Source: Leptospira sanjuanensis
GTDB lineage: Bacteria > Spirochaetota > Leptospiria > Leptospirales > Leptospiraceae
Assembly: GCF_022267325.1 (NCBI RefSeq)
Contig: NZ_JAIZBG010000002.1
Span: forward strand, 179,501 to 243,500
DNA: 64,000 nt
Reading direction: 5' to 3'
In this document: positions 51,020 through 64,000 of the stretch, piece by piece
Layout of the letters: every line of letters begins with the position of its first letter
How positions within the stretch are numbered: the stretch's first letter is position 1
The notes under the pieces: generated by a model
Database searches by the model: none
What the model was told of the DNA's origin: nothing
Seen by the model: only the letters and a program-made list of their open reading frames with translations
Translations under genes and position numbers: made by a program

Positions 51020-51550
51020 ATGCTCTTACATCGTTTATTCAACTCTTTGAATGTTCTTTCGGGCCGCCCGTCGGCGAAGGCTGAAACATTCCATTTTTTG
51101 AATGTTTTTCGGAAATGCGGCTTTGCGACGAACCTTCGGCCGCATTCTCGGAGTCTTCTGAACAAACTGATTTTCTTTTTCAAAACGAAACCCTTCGTTT
51201 TGAACGGGAGAATTCTTCCGTTGTTCTGGATTTTAACCGCGCTCGTTTTCGTTCAGAACTGCGTGCGACCGGAAGTCGTCTCCGCGGGAGATTCGCAGAG
51301 TCAGATGTATGCCGCGGCGAGTTACTTGGCGAACAAATGCGGAACGCCGATTCCTCAGCCATTCCCGATTATATTCGAGGAAGTTCAGCAAAAAAACCTG
51401 GATCTTTGCACGATCGCGATCACAAGATCGGAATGTCCTTTTGTTTCTTATCCTTTCGCCTGTGTTCTGCTCTATGTGGACAAACCTCTCGACGATATTC
51501 CCTGGTATCTCAACTTCCAGGAAACATTCGTAAAAACTAAAATACAGTAA
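51020..51550 (+). CDS. Hypothetical lipoprotein, start uncertain
   Basis: ATG 51020 has AAGGA upstream and follows the previous stop by 1 bp, giving 176 residues. However, the only signal-like segment is at residues 65-81 (ILPLFWILTALVFVQNC, lipobox VQNC). A TTG at 51200 would give a normal lipoprotein, and the DNA between is rich in inverted repeats, so it may be an untranslated spacer. The mature part has about five Cys and ends 'WYLNFQETFVKTKIQ'. Family not recognised. It is 8 bp upstream of the receptor gene. Confidence 0.55.
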   Translation: MLLHRLFNSLNVLSGRPSAKAETFHFLNVFRKCGFATNLRPHSRSLLNKLIFFFKTKPFVLNGRILPLFWILTALVFVQNCVRPEVVSAGDSQSQMYAAASYLANKCGTPIPQPFPIIFEEVQQKNLDLCTIAITRSECPFVSYPFACVLLYVDKPLDDIPWYLNFQETFVKTKIQ

Positions 51551-51558
51551 GGCAAACG

Positions 51559-54132
51559 ATGAAGATGTTCGAACGATCCACACAACGAGCCGTCAAGTTT
51601 GGAAAACGGATTCCGTTTTTATTTTTCGTTTTTCTTACGATTCCGATGGCGGAGGTCTTTGCGGAAGTTTCCTTTCGAGGCCGCGTCTTTTCCCGCAATA
51701 AGAGCGCGGGAGAAGCGAACATTACCGTTCGTCTTTCGGAAACCAAGAAATTCTATCAGACCGATGCGGAAGGCTACTTTCAAGCGGTCGTCCCTTCTCC
51801 CGGAACGTATACGTTTCGGATTTTAAGAGACACGGGGATGCAGGAAATTCGGCAAGAGGTAGGAGATACTTCCGAAACCGTAGTTCTTTATACGGACAAG
51901 GCTTCTACAGCGGGCGGCGGAGTTTCCAAAGGCGGAATCAACGTTACGGGGGAACGGGAAAAACAACTCATGTCCCGTACCAAACTTCGCTTCGAAGAAA
52001 TCAAACGGATGCCCGGTACATTCGGAGAACCTCTTCGTGCGATCGAAACGATTCCAGGCGTGGTTCCCGTTTCCGCGTTCGGCGGCGGTGCGAGCAACTA
52101 TGTTTTCCGAGGCGCTGACCCCAATACGAACCTTTATCTCTACGACGATCTTCCGATTTTGTATCCGTTTCACTTCGACGGTTTGACCGCGACGATCAAC
52201 GGAAACTTGATCAAGTCCATGGACGTTTACACGGGCGTTCTTCCCGCGAACTTCAACAACGCACTCGGGGGGGTGATCGAAATCGAATCTCCCGATAAGG
52301 TGGAACGTTCCCAGGGAAATTTTTTGACTTCTCTTTGGGCAGCTTCCGCGAACTACCAGACAACGTTTGCGGGAGGGAAAGGTTATATTCTCGGCGCGGT
52401 GAAAGTCGGTTATATCGACAAGACGTTCGAGACGTTAGGCACCATGTCGGGGGGAAGTCTTCTTCCTGACGGAGTTCGTCTGCCTCGCTACACCGATTCT
52501 CAAGTGAAGATGGTCTATAACTTCAACGATCAACATCAGATCTCGTTGTATTCTTTGACCGCAAAGGACGACTTTGCGCTCAATCCTCCCGCCAAACCGC
52601 AGAACGATCCTACCAAGGATCAGCTCGCGGCGTTTGCTGGTGGAAATCTTTCCGCAGGTCAGGGTTATCGCACGCAGGCGATTCGTTATACTTGGAGACC
52701 GATCGAAAACTTCTCCAATCGGATTACGGTCATCAGTTACGATCCGTTCGTGGATTACAACGTTTCCTTGGGTTCCATCAAAGGAAAGCAAAGGGCGAGC
52801 GGGGCTTACAACGGGATTCGTCAAGACGCGTATTGGGATCCGAACAAGCACTTTACGCTGGAGTTCGGTTCCGAAGTCCGTTTCTTGAATTACAAAACGA
52901 CGGGAAGCACGATTCAACAAACCGATCCGAACAACCCCGACCCGAACCCGTATGACACGGCAAGTCCGGACTTTAGAACCGTACAAGATACGAACCGAGC
53001 GCGAAGCAAATACTACAACGCTTATACTACGATGAAGTTCAAGTTCGGCGGTTTGCTGTTCGAGCCGGGCGCGAGATACGATTACATTCCTTATATCAAA
53101 AACGGGGCTTTGGGTCCTAAGGCGCAACTTTCCTACAAGTTCGAGGGAATCGGAAAGGGAACCACCGTATTCGGAGGAGCGGGAGAACACTTTAACTTTC
53201 CGTTAAGTACTCAATTCTCCGAAGAAAGCGGAAACCCTCACCTGAAGTTTCAAAAGGCATTCAAATACGGCGGAGGGATCGATCAACAAGTCACTTCCGA
53301 TTGGCAGGTCAAGGGAGAAGTATTCAAACAGGAATTCTCCAACCTGATCGTGGACGATCCGTACATCACCGATTTTATCGGAAAGAACGCGGATCAGTAC
53401 GGAAGAGTATTGCAGCCGTACGTCTTGAACAAACCTCTGAATTATTCGAACAACGGAACGGGTCATTCCAGAGGATACGAATTCGTGATCCGTAAAACCG
53501 CGGCTCCCGGAACGAGGGATTGGTTCGGATGGATTTCCTACACTTGGTCGCAAACATTCAGAAATTCTAATATTTATAAGCCCGACGGAATCATGGCTCC
53601 CGTTGCGACCGGACCTGAACAAAGGCTTCTTGCGCAGACCTATCACAACTCGAAAGAAACCTTATACAACTACGACCGAACTCATATCATCAACATGGTT
53701 TTCGGTTGGAGATTCAGTCAGGATTGGCAGTTCGGAGCGAGATGGTCTTATCTGACTTCCATGCCGATCACTCCGATCGTCGGGGACGACGGCGGTAAAT
53801 TTTCCAATCCGGCCAACAATCAAACGATTTGGATTCCGACCTCCGCGAACAACCCGTATCTCGCGGATTATACGAACACGAAACGTATGGCGGACTATCA
53901 TCGATTGGACATTCGGATCGACCGATTCTTAAACTACGAATGGGGTTACGTAAATACGTTCTTCGAAGTGATCAACGTGTATATGAGGCAGAACGTCGCC
54001 GGACAAGACTTCGACGTTACGCGCCCTTACTCTGCGACCAACCCGAAACCGTCGCAGACGTTCGGAACGCTTACGCTTCCGGGCGGAACGGTCATTCCTT
54101 TCTTTAACATCGGGATCGAGGTGAAGTTCTAA
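51559..54132 (+). CDS. TonB-dependent receptor with carboxypeptidase-regulatory-like N-terminal domain
   Basis: The 857-residue outer membrane receptor has a signal peptide to about residue 30. A beta-sandwich 'FRGRVFSRNKSAGEANITVRL...YQTDAEGYFQAVVPSPGTYTF' of the CarboxypepD_reg type follows, typical of SusC-like and some spirochaete receptors. The plug is 'AIETIPGVVPVSAFGGGASNYVFRGADPNTNLYLYDDLPIL' in pieces. The barrel ends in '...FFNIGIEVKF' with a terminal Phe. It is cotranscribed with lipoproteins and ExbB/ExbD/TonB, so it is presumably energised by them. The ligand is unknown. Confidence 0.92.
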   Translation: MKMFERSTQRAVKFGKRIPFLFFVFLTIPMAEVFAEVSFRGRVFSRNKSAGEANITVRLSETKKFYQTDAEGYFQAVVPSPGTYTFRILRDTGMQEIRQEVGDTSETVVLYTDKASTAGGGVSKGGINVTGEREKQLMSRTKLRFEEIKRMPGTFGEPLRAIETIPGVVPVSAFGGGASNYVFRGADPNTNLYLYDDLPILYPFHFDGLTATINGNLIKSMDVYTGVLPANFNNALGGVIEIESPDKVERSQGNFLTSLWAASANYQTTFAGGKGYILGAVKVGYIDKTFETLGTMSGGSLLPDGVRLPRYTDSQVKMVYNFNDQHQISLYSLTAKDDFALNPPAKPQNDPTKDQLAAFAGGNLSAGQGYRTQAIRYTWRPIENFSNRITVISYDPFVDYNVSLGSIKGKQRASGAYNGIRQDAYWDPNKHFTLEFGSEVRFLNYKTTGSTIQQTDPNNPDPNPYDTASPDFRTVQDTNRARSKYYNAYTTMKFKFGGLLFEPGARYDYIPYIKNGALGPKAQLSYKFEGIGKGTTVFGGAGEHFNFPLSTQFSEESGNPHLKFQKAFKYGGGIDQQVTSDWQVKGEVFKQEFSNLIVDDPYITDFIGKNADQYGRVLQPYVLNKPLNYSNNGTGHSRGYEFVIRKTAAPGTRDWFGWISYTWSQTFRNSNIYKPDGIMAPVATGPEQRLLAQTYHNSKETLYNYDRTHIINMVFGWRFSQDWQFGARWSYLTSMPITPIVGDDGGKFSNPANNQTIWIPTSANNPYLADYTNTKRMADYHRLDIRIDRFLNYEWGYVNTFFEVINVYMRQNVAGQDFDVTRPYSATNPKPSQTFGTLTLPGGTVIPFFNIGIEVKF

Positions 54133-54650
54133 TGAAACGGAATCCGTTCACTCTTCTTAAAAAAATCGTAAGAAACGTCTTTAACGTTTTTGTAATCGTG
54201 TACGTAATCTGGAACTGTAACAACCTTCCGAACGAAGACGACAGTTTCAATCGGGACAATGAGAAGCGAGTGATTCTTCAGTATCTACTTTTACCGCCTA
54301 CGGACCCGATTCAGTCTTGTATCGCTTCTTTGCAGGCGGCACAGATTTGTCTGAATAAGGCTCCCGACCTTCCTACTCCTCTTTCCGAACTTGCGATCGT
54401 GACTTTATTCAGCGGAGGCGACGCGTCCGCCGGAACGTATCAGAATTTTTGCAATAACCTGGTGAATTCCGCGACGTTCGCGAAGTTTACTCCCCGCGCG
54501 AAAGCCTGCGTGATGGATTGCAACCGTTCGTATTGGGTGAATAAAAATTCCGCGGGAACCTGCGGAGAAGGCGGGCTTTCTCAGATATCGGGACTTTCCA
54601 CCGGAACGTTTTCCTGTACAAAGACCTGCGTGAGTATTTCGGGAGAATGA
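54132..54650 (+). CDS. Hypothetical cysteine-rich lipoprotein
   Basis: The 172-residue protein has a hydrophobic N-terminus and a lipobox-like VIWNC (Cys29). The mature part contains about eight Cys (QSCIASLQAAQICLN, NFCNN, ACVMDCN, GTCGE, FSCTKTCVS), suggesting a disulfide-stabilised surface domain. Its ATG overlaps the receptor's stop by one base (TAATG), so it is translationally coupled to it; a receptor accessory role is inferred. Confidence 0.7.
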   Translation: MKRNPFTLLKKIVRNVFNVFVIVYVIWNCNNLPNEDDSFNRDNEKRVILQYLLLPPTDPIQSCIASLQAAQICLNKAPDLPTPLSELAIVTLFSGGDASAGTYQNFCNNLVNSATFAKFTPRAKACVMDCNRSYWVNKNSAGTCGEGGLSQISGLSTGTFSCTKTCVSISGE

Positions 54651-54747
54651 GGAACAAGTTAACAAGTCTCGAAAAAGAACACCGTGAAAATCGAGTGACT
54701 TTGATGTCGGTTTTAAAAAATAAAGAATATTTAGAGGATCCAAAATT

Positions 54748-55362
54748 ATGACTATGTATTTAGTTGAATACGGCGAGACGTTCATCTTTATAGTGATGCT
54801 CGTAGCAAGTATCGTCGCTCTCGCAGTAGGCACCGAAAGAATTCTTATCTTTCGCAGAAGTCTTAGAAACACGGACGCAATTCTACCCATCTTAACTTCC
54901 GAAATCAGAAAGGGAGATTTCAGCGCGGTGAAAACCGTAGCTTCCGAAAATCCGGGAAACATCTACGCGAAGTTTTCCCAGTTTTCCGCGGAACAGTACG
55001 AAGTCGGTCACGACGCTCTTTCGGAATTGCAGGAAGGAAGAATCATCGGCGAACGAGTCGAACTCGAAAATCATCTTCCGATTCTGAATACTCTCGGAAA
55101 CAACGCCCCGTTTATCGGTCTTTTAGGAACGGTTCTCGGTGTGATCAAAGCTTTTTACGGATTGGGAACTCTGGGAAGCACGGGAGCGGAATTTGTGATG
55201 AGAAGTATCTCCACCGCACTTCTTGCGACCGCGGCCGGTCTGGGAGTTGCGATTCCCGTGGTAATGGCGAACAACTATTTTACCCGTAAGTTGAAAGTGA
55301 TTCAGGCAAATTTGGAGATTCTTTCCAGAGAGTTTCTTGCAAGTCTTTCTCGCAAGAAATAG
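54748..55362 (+). CDS. exbB: ExbB-family proton channel protein
   Basis: The 204-residue protein has an N-terminal helix (FIFIVMLVASIVALAVGTERI), a cytoplasmic loop, then 'LPILNTLGNNAPFIGLLGTVLGVIKAFYGL' in pieces and 'SISTALLATAAGLGVAIPVVMANNYF', the pore-forming helices of ExbB/TolQ. It is followed by exbD and tonB, giving a dedicated motor for the receptor in this operon. There is a 97-bp spacer from the preceding lipoprotein gene. Confidence 0.93.
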   Translation: MTMYLVEYGETFIFIVMLVASIVALAVGTERILIFRRSLRNTDAILPILTSEIRKGDFSAVKTVASENPGNIYAKFSQFSAEQYEVGHDALSELQEGRIIGERVELENHLPILNTLGNNAPFIGLLGTVLGVIKAFYGLGTLGSTGAEFVMRSISTALLATAAGLGVAIPVVMANNYFTRKLKVIQANLEILSREFLASLSRKK

Positions 55363-55380
55363 AATAAGGAGAATTCGAAT

Positions 55381-55785
55381 ATGGCAGGTTCTGCTCCCTC
55401 CGGCGACGGAGAAGAAATAGGCAACATCAATATCACCCCGATGGTGGACGTGATTCTGGTTCTTCTGGTGATCTTTATGGTCACCGCGAACTTTTTGAAA
55501 AAAGAATCCATCAACATCAACCTTCCGAAAGTGGAAGCCGCGGACCCGAACGTCGCGCAATCGGTTCAAGTCGCTTTGACCAAGGACGGCAAGATTCTTT
55601 TGGAAGGAGCGGATACTTCGATCGAAAAGCTGAAGGCACATCTCGAACGGGATTCCAAGATCAGACCGAACATGCGTCTGACTCTTTCGGCCGATTCTTC
55701 CCTTCCGTATGGGAAAATCGCGGAAACGATGGGAGTGATCCGCAAAGCGGGCGTCACAAAAATTGCTCTTTCGGTAAAACGTTAG
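55381..55785 (+). CDS. exbD: ExbD-family biopolymer transport protein
   Basis: The 134-residue protein has 'NINITPMVDVILVLLVIFMVTANFL', in which the Asp of 'MVDVILVLL' is the essential proton-carrying residue, followed by a periplasmic domain ending 'VIRKAGVTKIALSVKR'. AAGGAG lies about 7-8 nt upstream of ATG 55381. It lies between exbB and tonB. Confidence 0.94.
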   Translation: MAGSAPSGDGEEIGNINITPMVDVILVLLVIFMVTANFLKKESININLPKVEAADPNVAQSVQVALTKDGKILLEGADTSIEKLKAHLERDSKIRPNMRLTLSADSSLPYGKIAETMGVIRKAGVTKIALSVKR

Positions 55786-55804
55786 ACGAAACGGGAAAGA
55801 TAGA

Positions 55805-56443
<639 letters not shown>

Positions 56444-56624
56444 ATTTCTCCTTCGATCTTCGAAAGTTCGTTTTATAAAGTTCCCGTTCGCGAAATTTTT
56501 TCGATTCTTTGGAAAGAAACGAAATACGCATCCGCTTTTAAAAATTAAAAAATTTCTTGCGGTGTCCATTTGAAGGCCGATACTTCACCCTTGGTCGAAA
56601 AGAATCGGCCAGATGGAGACAAAG

Positions 56625-57083
56625 ATGAATCTAAAAGCGTTTGCTTGGATCGGTTTACTTATAATCACATTGCCGCTTTGGTCGGTACCCACTCCTCCCA
56701 CGCTCGAAACTCAGGTTAAGAATTCTGATTATATCGCGTTGACTCGGATCACGAACGTCCGCGAGAAAAAAATTTCCGAAACTTCGATTTCGGTGACCGC
56801 CACCGTTGAAATTTTAAAACCTTGGAAAGGCGCCGAAAAACTTCCGGTTAAATTCGAAATCGGTTTTATGATCTTCCCCGAACTTTTGGGAAAATGGCTG
56901 AAGGCCGCTCCTCCGGAAGGAGATTACATCCTATTCTTAAATCAGAAAACCGTAAAAGACAGCAAGGGCATCGAGTCCTCCTTGATCGCTCTCTACGAAC
57001 CGCATCCTTTCGCGTTTAAGGAATATTCCAGAGAGACCGAGGACAAAATCCGGGAAACGATTCAGGCTCAAAAAGGGGAGTAA
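56625..57083 (+). CDS. Small exported protein upstream of the cysteine protease
   Basis: ATG 56625 has GGAG 7 nt upstream; an ATG at 56613 is in frame but lacks a ribosome binding site. The 152-residue product has a signal peptide (FAWIGLLIITLPLWS) and a compact domain with no Cys ('DYIALTRITNVREKKISETSISVTATVEILKPWKGAEKLPVKFEI' in pieces). It resembles the exported domains found in some surface-protein operons, but no family is recognised. Only 12 bp separates it from the papain-like protease gene; a chaperone or inhibitor role is speculative. Confidence 0.68.
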   Translation: MNLKAFAWIGLLIITLPLWSVPTPPTLETQVKNSDYIALTRITNVREKKISETSISVTATVEILKPWKGAEKLPVKFEIGFMIFPELLGKWLKAAPPEGDYILFLNQKTVKDSKGIESSLIALYEPHPFAFKEYSRETEDKIRETIQAQKGE

Positions 57084-57095
57084 GAGGAAACGTAT

Positions 57096-59495
57096 ATGAG
57101 AATTTTAAAATATACTATTTTATCTTCCGTTCTTTTGTTCACGGCGTATTCTTCCGTTGTCGCTCAACCTTCTGTGCGCGGTCTCGGAATGAAACAGGAA
57201 TCCGCCGAACTTCTTTCTTCTTTGAAGGAAACGAATCCGTACGGAATCTCTCACAGAGGTCTTGCTTCCAGCGTAGACTTGTCCTCTTCCATGCCTCCGG
57301 TCGGAAATCAAGGCGAACAAGGTAGCTGTGTCGCTTGGTCCACGGCTTACGCGACGAAAAGTTTCCAGGAATACATCGAAAGAAAAAGTTCCCAGAATTG
57401 GTCTTTGCGGACAAACGGCGGAACTCCGGACTACAGCAAAGTTTTTTCTCCCGCGTTTATCTACAATCAGATCAACGGAGGAAGGGACAACGGATCTCTC
57501 ATCTCCGACGCGATGCGCGTGATGGTGGAAATGGGCGCGGCTCCTTGGGAAACCATGCCTTACAATCCCGCCGATTATAGGGCCCGTCCCCCGCAAGCCG
57601 CCATCGAAGCCGCCGCAAAATACAAGGCGAAAGAATTCTTACGCGTGAAGACGACCGATATGAGCGAGATCAAAGCGCAATTGGCGGAAGGAAAGCCGGT
57701 GGTTGCAGGAATTTTGGTATATGAGAATTTCTTCAATATCAAAGGAAATCAAATCTACAAAGACGGACTCGGTAAAACCTACGGAGGTCATGCGATCGCT
57801 CTTGTCGGTTACGACGATTCTAAAAACGCGGTGAAGTTCATCAACTCTTGGGGAACGGATTGGGGCGATCAAGGATACGGTTATATCGATTATCGCTGGT
57901 TTACTCGAATCTGCCAAGGCGCGTTTGTGATGATCGATCAAGTCGAAGCGGTAAGCGATCAAGGCAAACCCGATTCCAATACGCCGGAACCGACGAGCGT
58001 TGCGAGCGATTCCAATCCGGTTGCACCCGCGTCGATCACCGCTTCCCAGGGAAGTTTTACCGATAAGGTTTTGATCAACTGGGAAATCGTTCCCGGCGCG
58101 ATCGGTTATGAGATTCACAGAAAGGGTCCGGGAGATTCGGGTTTTGCAAAGATCGGTTTGTCCGGAACGAACAGCTTCAATGACGACGGAGTTCAACCGA
58201 ATCTCGCGTATCGATATAAGATTCTTACGCTGACGGATTCTTCCTCTTCCGATTTGTCTCAAGGAGAAGTGGTAGGTTTCGCGAAAACGGAAGAATTAAA
58301 ACCTCCTCCGAAAGTTCTCGGAGTGAAAGCGACGCAAGGACAATACGATAATAAGATCGAACTTACCTGGGAACCGGGCGACGCTTCTTCCGAATATCAG
58401 ATTTTTAAATGGAATAAAACTCAGAAACGGTATAACCCGATCGGAAATTCCAAGATCAACAATTACGTGGATAATTCCGCCGCGCGAAAAGGTGTCGTCG
58501 AAATCTACGTCGTTTCCGCAAAACTCGGCGGCAAAACGGGAGAACCTTCGGACGCTGCGAGCGGATTTACCGCGCAACCGAAAACTCCTCCCGCAAAACC
58601 TCTGGGGTTGACCGCGAGTCGAGGTTCGTATCAGAATAAGATCGAGTTGAAATGGCGAAAGGTTTCCGGGGCTTCGAAGTATTACATCTTTCGATACGTG
58701 AAGTCCGGTTGGATCGGAGGCGGCGCTTGGGAAAAAATTTCCGAAACCGGAGCGGAAGAATTCATCGATGAGAATCTTCCCGCACGGTACGCGTATTACT
58801 CCGTAACCGCGGTGAACTTGGAAGGAAAGAACGGCCCGTTCTCCAGTTTCGCATATGGATTCACGGATCCGAACAAACAAAGAGGAGTAAAACTACCTTC
58901 TCCGGAAAACCTCAAAGGGGTTCTGGACGCAAAGGCAGGGAAGATCAGCCTCACTTGGGATAAAACCAAGGACGCATCCGAATATTATGTTTTTCGCAAG
59001 AAGCGAGGGGATTCCAAATGGACCTTTTTGGCTTCTGCGGGAAATAAGAATTCGTATGTAGCCGACATTCCCGAAAAAGAAGTTCTCTTTTTGTATTCCG
59101 TTACTTCCAAGACCGATCTCGGCGGAGAAAGCGGGAACTCGTTGCCGGTTTCCGCCGTACTTTCTACCGCCGTGACCGCTCCTAAGAAAAGAACCTTCGG
59201 CGGAGATTCCACACTGGAAAAGTTCAAAGGACCTTGGACGGCGATGGCGTGGGACGGAAGCAACGGCGTGAGTCAGGTTCTTCTGGAGATCGAAAGCTCG
59301 GATAACGTCAATTATACGGTTAAGTTCAACAAGAAGAAGATCTTCGAAGGAAAATACGTGGAGGAATCCCCGATCATCGATAAGGACGGAAAGTTCAAGA
59401 TCGAAATCGAAAAAACCGGAGACGCACTTTCCGTTACGATGAAGGATCCGAGCATCGTAAATCAAAAATCGAATCTTTCATTCTTGAAAGAATGA
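57096..59495 (+). CDS. Secreted papain-like (C1A) cysteine protease with Fn3-like repeats
   Basis: The 799-residue protein has a signal peptide (to about residue 23). The catalytic domain has Cys78 in 'PPVGNQGEQGSCVAWSTAYA', His232 in 'TYGGHAIALVGYDD' and Asn250 in 'KFINSWGTDWGDQGYGYIDY', the C1A triad. From about residue 305 there are four fibronectin type III-like repeats, each starting like 'KPLGLTASRGSYQNKIELKWRKVSGASKYYIFR' in pieces, then a C-terminal beta domain. It is likely secreted or on the surface and degrades protein. The combination is reminiscent of surface proteases with adhesive repeats. Confidence 0.9.
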   Translation: MRILKYTILSSVLLFTAYSSVVAQPSVRGLGMKQESAELLSSLKETNPYGISHRGLASSVDLSSSMPPVGNQGEQGSCVAWSTAYATKSFQEYIERKSSQNWSLRTNGGTPDYSKVFSPAFIYNQINGGRDNGSLISDAMRVMVEMGAAPWETMPYNPADYRARPPQAAIEAAAKYKAKEFLRVKTTDMSEIKAQLAEGKPVVAGILVYENFFNIKGNQIYKDGLGKTYGGHAIALVGYDDSKNAVKFINSWGTDWGDQGYGYIDYRWFTRICQGAFVMIDQVEAVSDQGKPDSNTPEPTSVASDSNPVAPASITASQGSFTDKVLINWEIVPGAIGYEIHRKGPGDSGFAKIGLSGTNSFNDDGVQPNLAYRYKILTLTDSSSSDLSQGEVVGFAKTEELKPPPKVLGVKATQGQYDNKIELTWEPGDASSEYQIFKWNKTQKRYNPIGNSKINNYVDNSAARKGVVEIYVVSAKLGGKTGEPSDAASGFTAQPKTPPAKPLGLTASRGSYQNKIELKWRKVSGASKYYIFRYVKSGWIGGGAWEKISETGAEEFIDENLPARYAYYSVTAVNLEGKNGPFSSFAYGFTDPNKQRGVKLPSPENLKGVLDAKAGKISLTWDKTKDASEYYVFRKKRGDSKWTFLASAGNKNSYVADIPEKEVLFLYSVTSKTDLGGESGNSLPVSAVLSTAVTAPKKRTFGGDSTLEKFKGPWTAMAWDGSNGVSQVLLEIESSDNVNYTVKFNKKKIFEGKYVEESPIIDKDGKFKIEIEKTGDALSVTMKDPSIVNQKSNLSFLKE

Positions 59496-59527
59496 TTTAG
59501 GAAAACTGCAACATTCGAAACACGATC

Positions 59528-59562
59528 GAATCCCGCCCGTCGACGATCGACCGGCGGGATTC
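59528..59562. terminator. Strong hairpin between convergent genes
   Basis: GAATCCCGCC (59528-59537) pairs perfectly with GGCGGGATTC (59553-59562); GTCG and CGAC inside extend the stem with one C-C mismatch. It lies between the protease gene (plus) and the EAL gene (minus), so it can end transcripts from both sides, although neither side has a long T-run. Confidence 0.6.
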
Positions 59563-59568
59563 CCGACT

Positions 59569-60921
<1,353 letters not shown>

Positions 60922-61013
60922 TTTAGCCTTTGTATTCAAAAGATCCGTTGGAATGCGGATTTGAAATCCGTCCATCAAGAAGGTTCTAATAAAAAGATCC
61001 GATGGACGATTTT

Positions 61014-62857
<1,844 letters not shown>

Positions 62858-62868
62858 GTCTTTTCACC

Positions 62869-63888
<1,020 letters not shown>

Positions 63889-63892
63889 ACGA

Positions 63893-63911
63893 AATTTCCT
63901 GAAGGGAAATT
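63893..63911 (+). terminator. Small hairpin after the last gene
   Basis: AATTTCC (63893-63899) and GGAAATT (63905-63911) form a 7-bp stem just after the stop at 63888. No T-run follows. It is a possible terminator; nothing else is seen to the end of the window. Confidence 0.4.
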
Positions 63912-64000
63912 AAAGCAAGTTTATTGTCGTTTTGAACGCATCCGAGAAATTAGAAAATTAAAAAAGTGCGGAAAAGAAAGCTTTACAATTGTTTTCATTG

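Overview
The window looks like a chromosomal segment of a Leptospira species. The reasons are the many lipoproteins with loose spirochaete lipoboxes, a LruC-type lipoprotein, DUF1574 (a family I know mainly from Leptospira) next to MBOAT acyltransferases, and frequent TTG/GTG starts. By eye the G+C content is in the mid-40s per cent, higher than L. interrogans, so one of the higher-GC members of the pathogen lineage is my guess. No rRNA, tRNA, CRISPR array or replication origin was recognised.

Layout. 1-2344: an iron/haem-type uptake operon on the minus strand (partial TonB-dependent receptor, HmuY-family lipoprotein, small lipoprotein), headed by repeated TGAG...CTCA boxes. 2502-10766: LRR lipoprotein, hypothetical lipoprotein, secreted HExxH metallopeptidase, YbaB/EbfC, an outer-membrane-type protein, a Lon-like protease with a damaged Walker A, and queA. 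10849-20844: a surface-glycan locus with GT87-, GT4- and GT-C-like proteins, then two MBOAT O-acyltransferases each followed by a DUF1574/SGNH-like protein. 20841-31205: MazG-like pyrophosphohydrolase, ExbB/ExbD, menG, LruC-domain lipoprotein, PrsW protease, polymerase-like membrane protein, DksA-like protein, rpmG, a membrane-bound LuxR-type regulator and a miniature cytochrome c-like protein.

31429-39297 is the accessory part: a tight seven-gene minus-strand operon of exported proteins and lipoproteins including an SGNH hydrolase, visibly more AT-rich than its surroundings, then an intact IS66-type element (36976-39289) with a perfect 8-bp target duplication. 39516-49711: BASS-type transporter, class V aminotransferase, ferritin-like protein with a histone-H1-like tail, YhhN protein, TerC protein, and the methylmalonyl-CoA mutase set mutA-mutB-meaB.

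49915-56443 is a self-contained TonB uptake operon: lipoproteins, TonB-dependent receptor with a carboxypeptidase-regulatory-like N-terminus, another lipoprotein, ExbB, ExbD and TonB. A tandem pair of palindromes sits directly on its predicted promoter. 56625-63911: small exported protein plus papain-like protease with Fn3-like repeats, an EAL-domain protein, a UDPGP-family uridylyltransferase, a small exported protein, and an alpha/beta-hydrolase-like protein whose nucleophile serine is replaced.

The best candidates for an undescribed system are the operator-controlled TonB operon (49915-56443) and the unknown exported operon (31429-36569).
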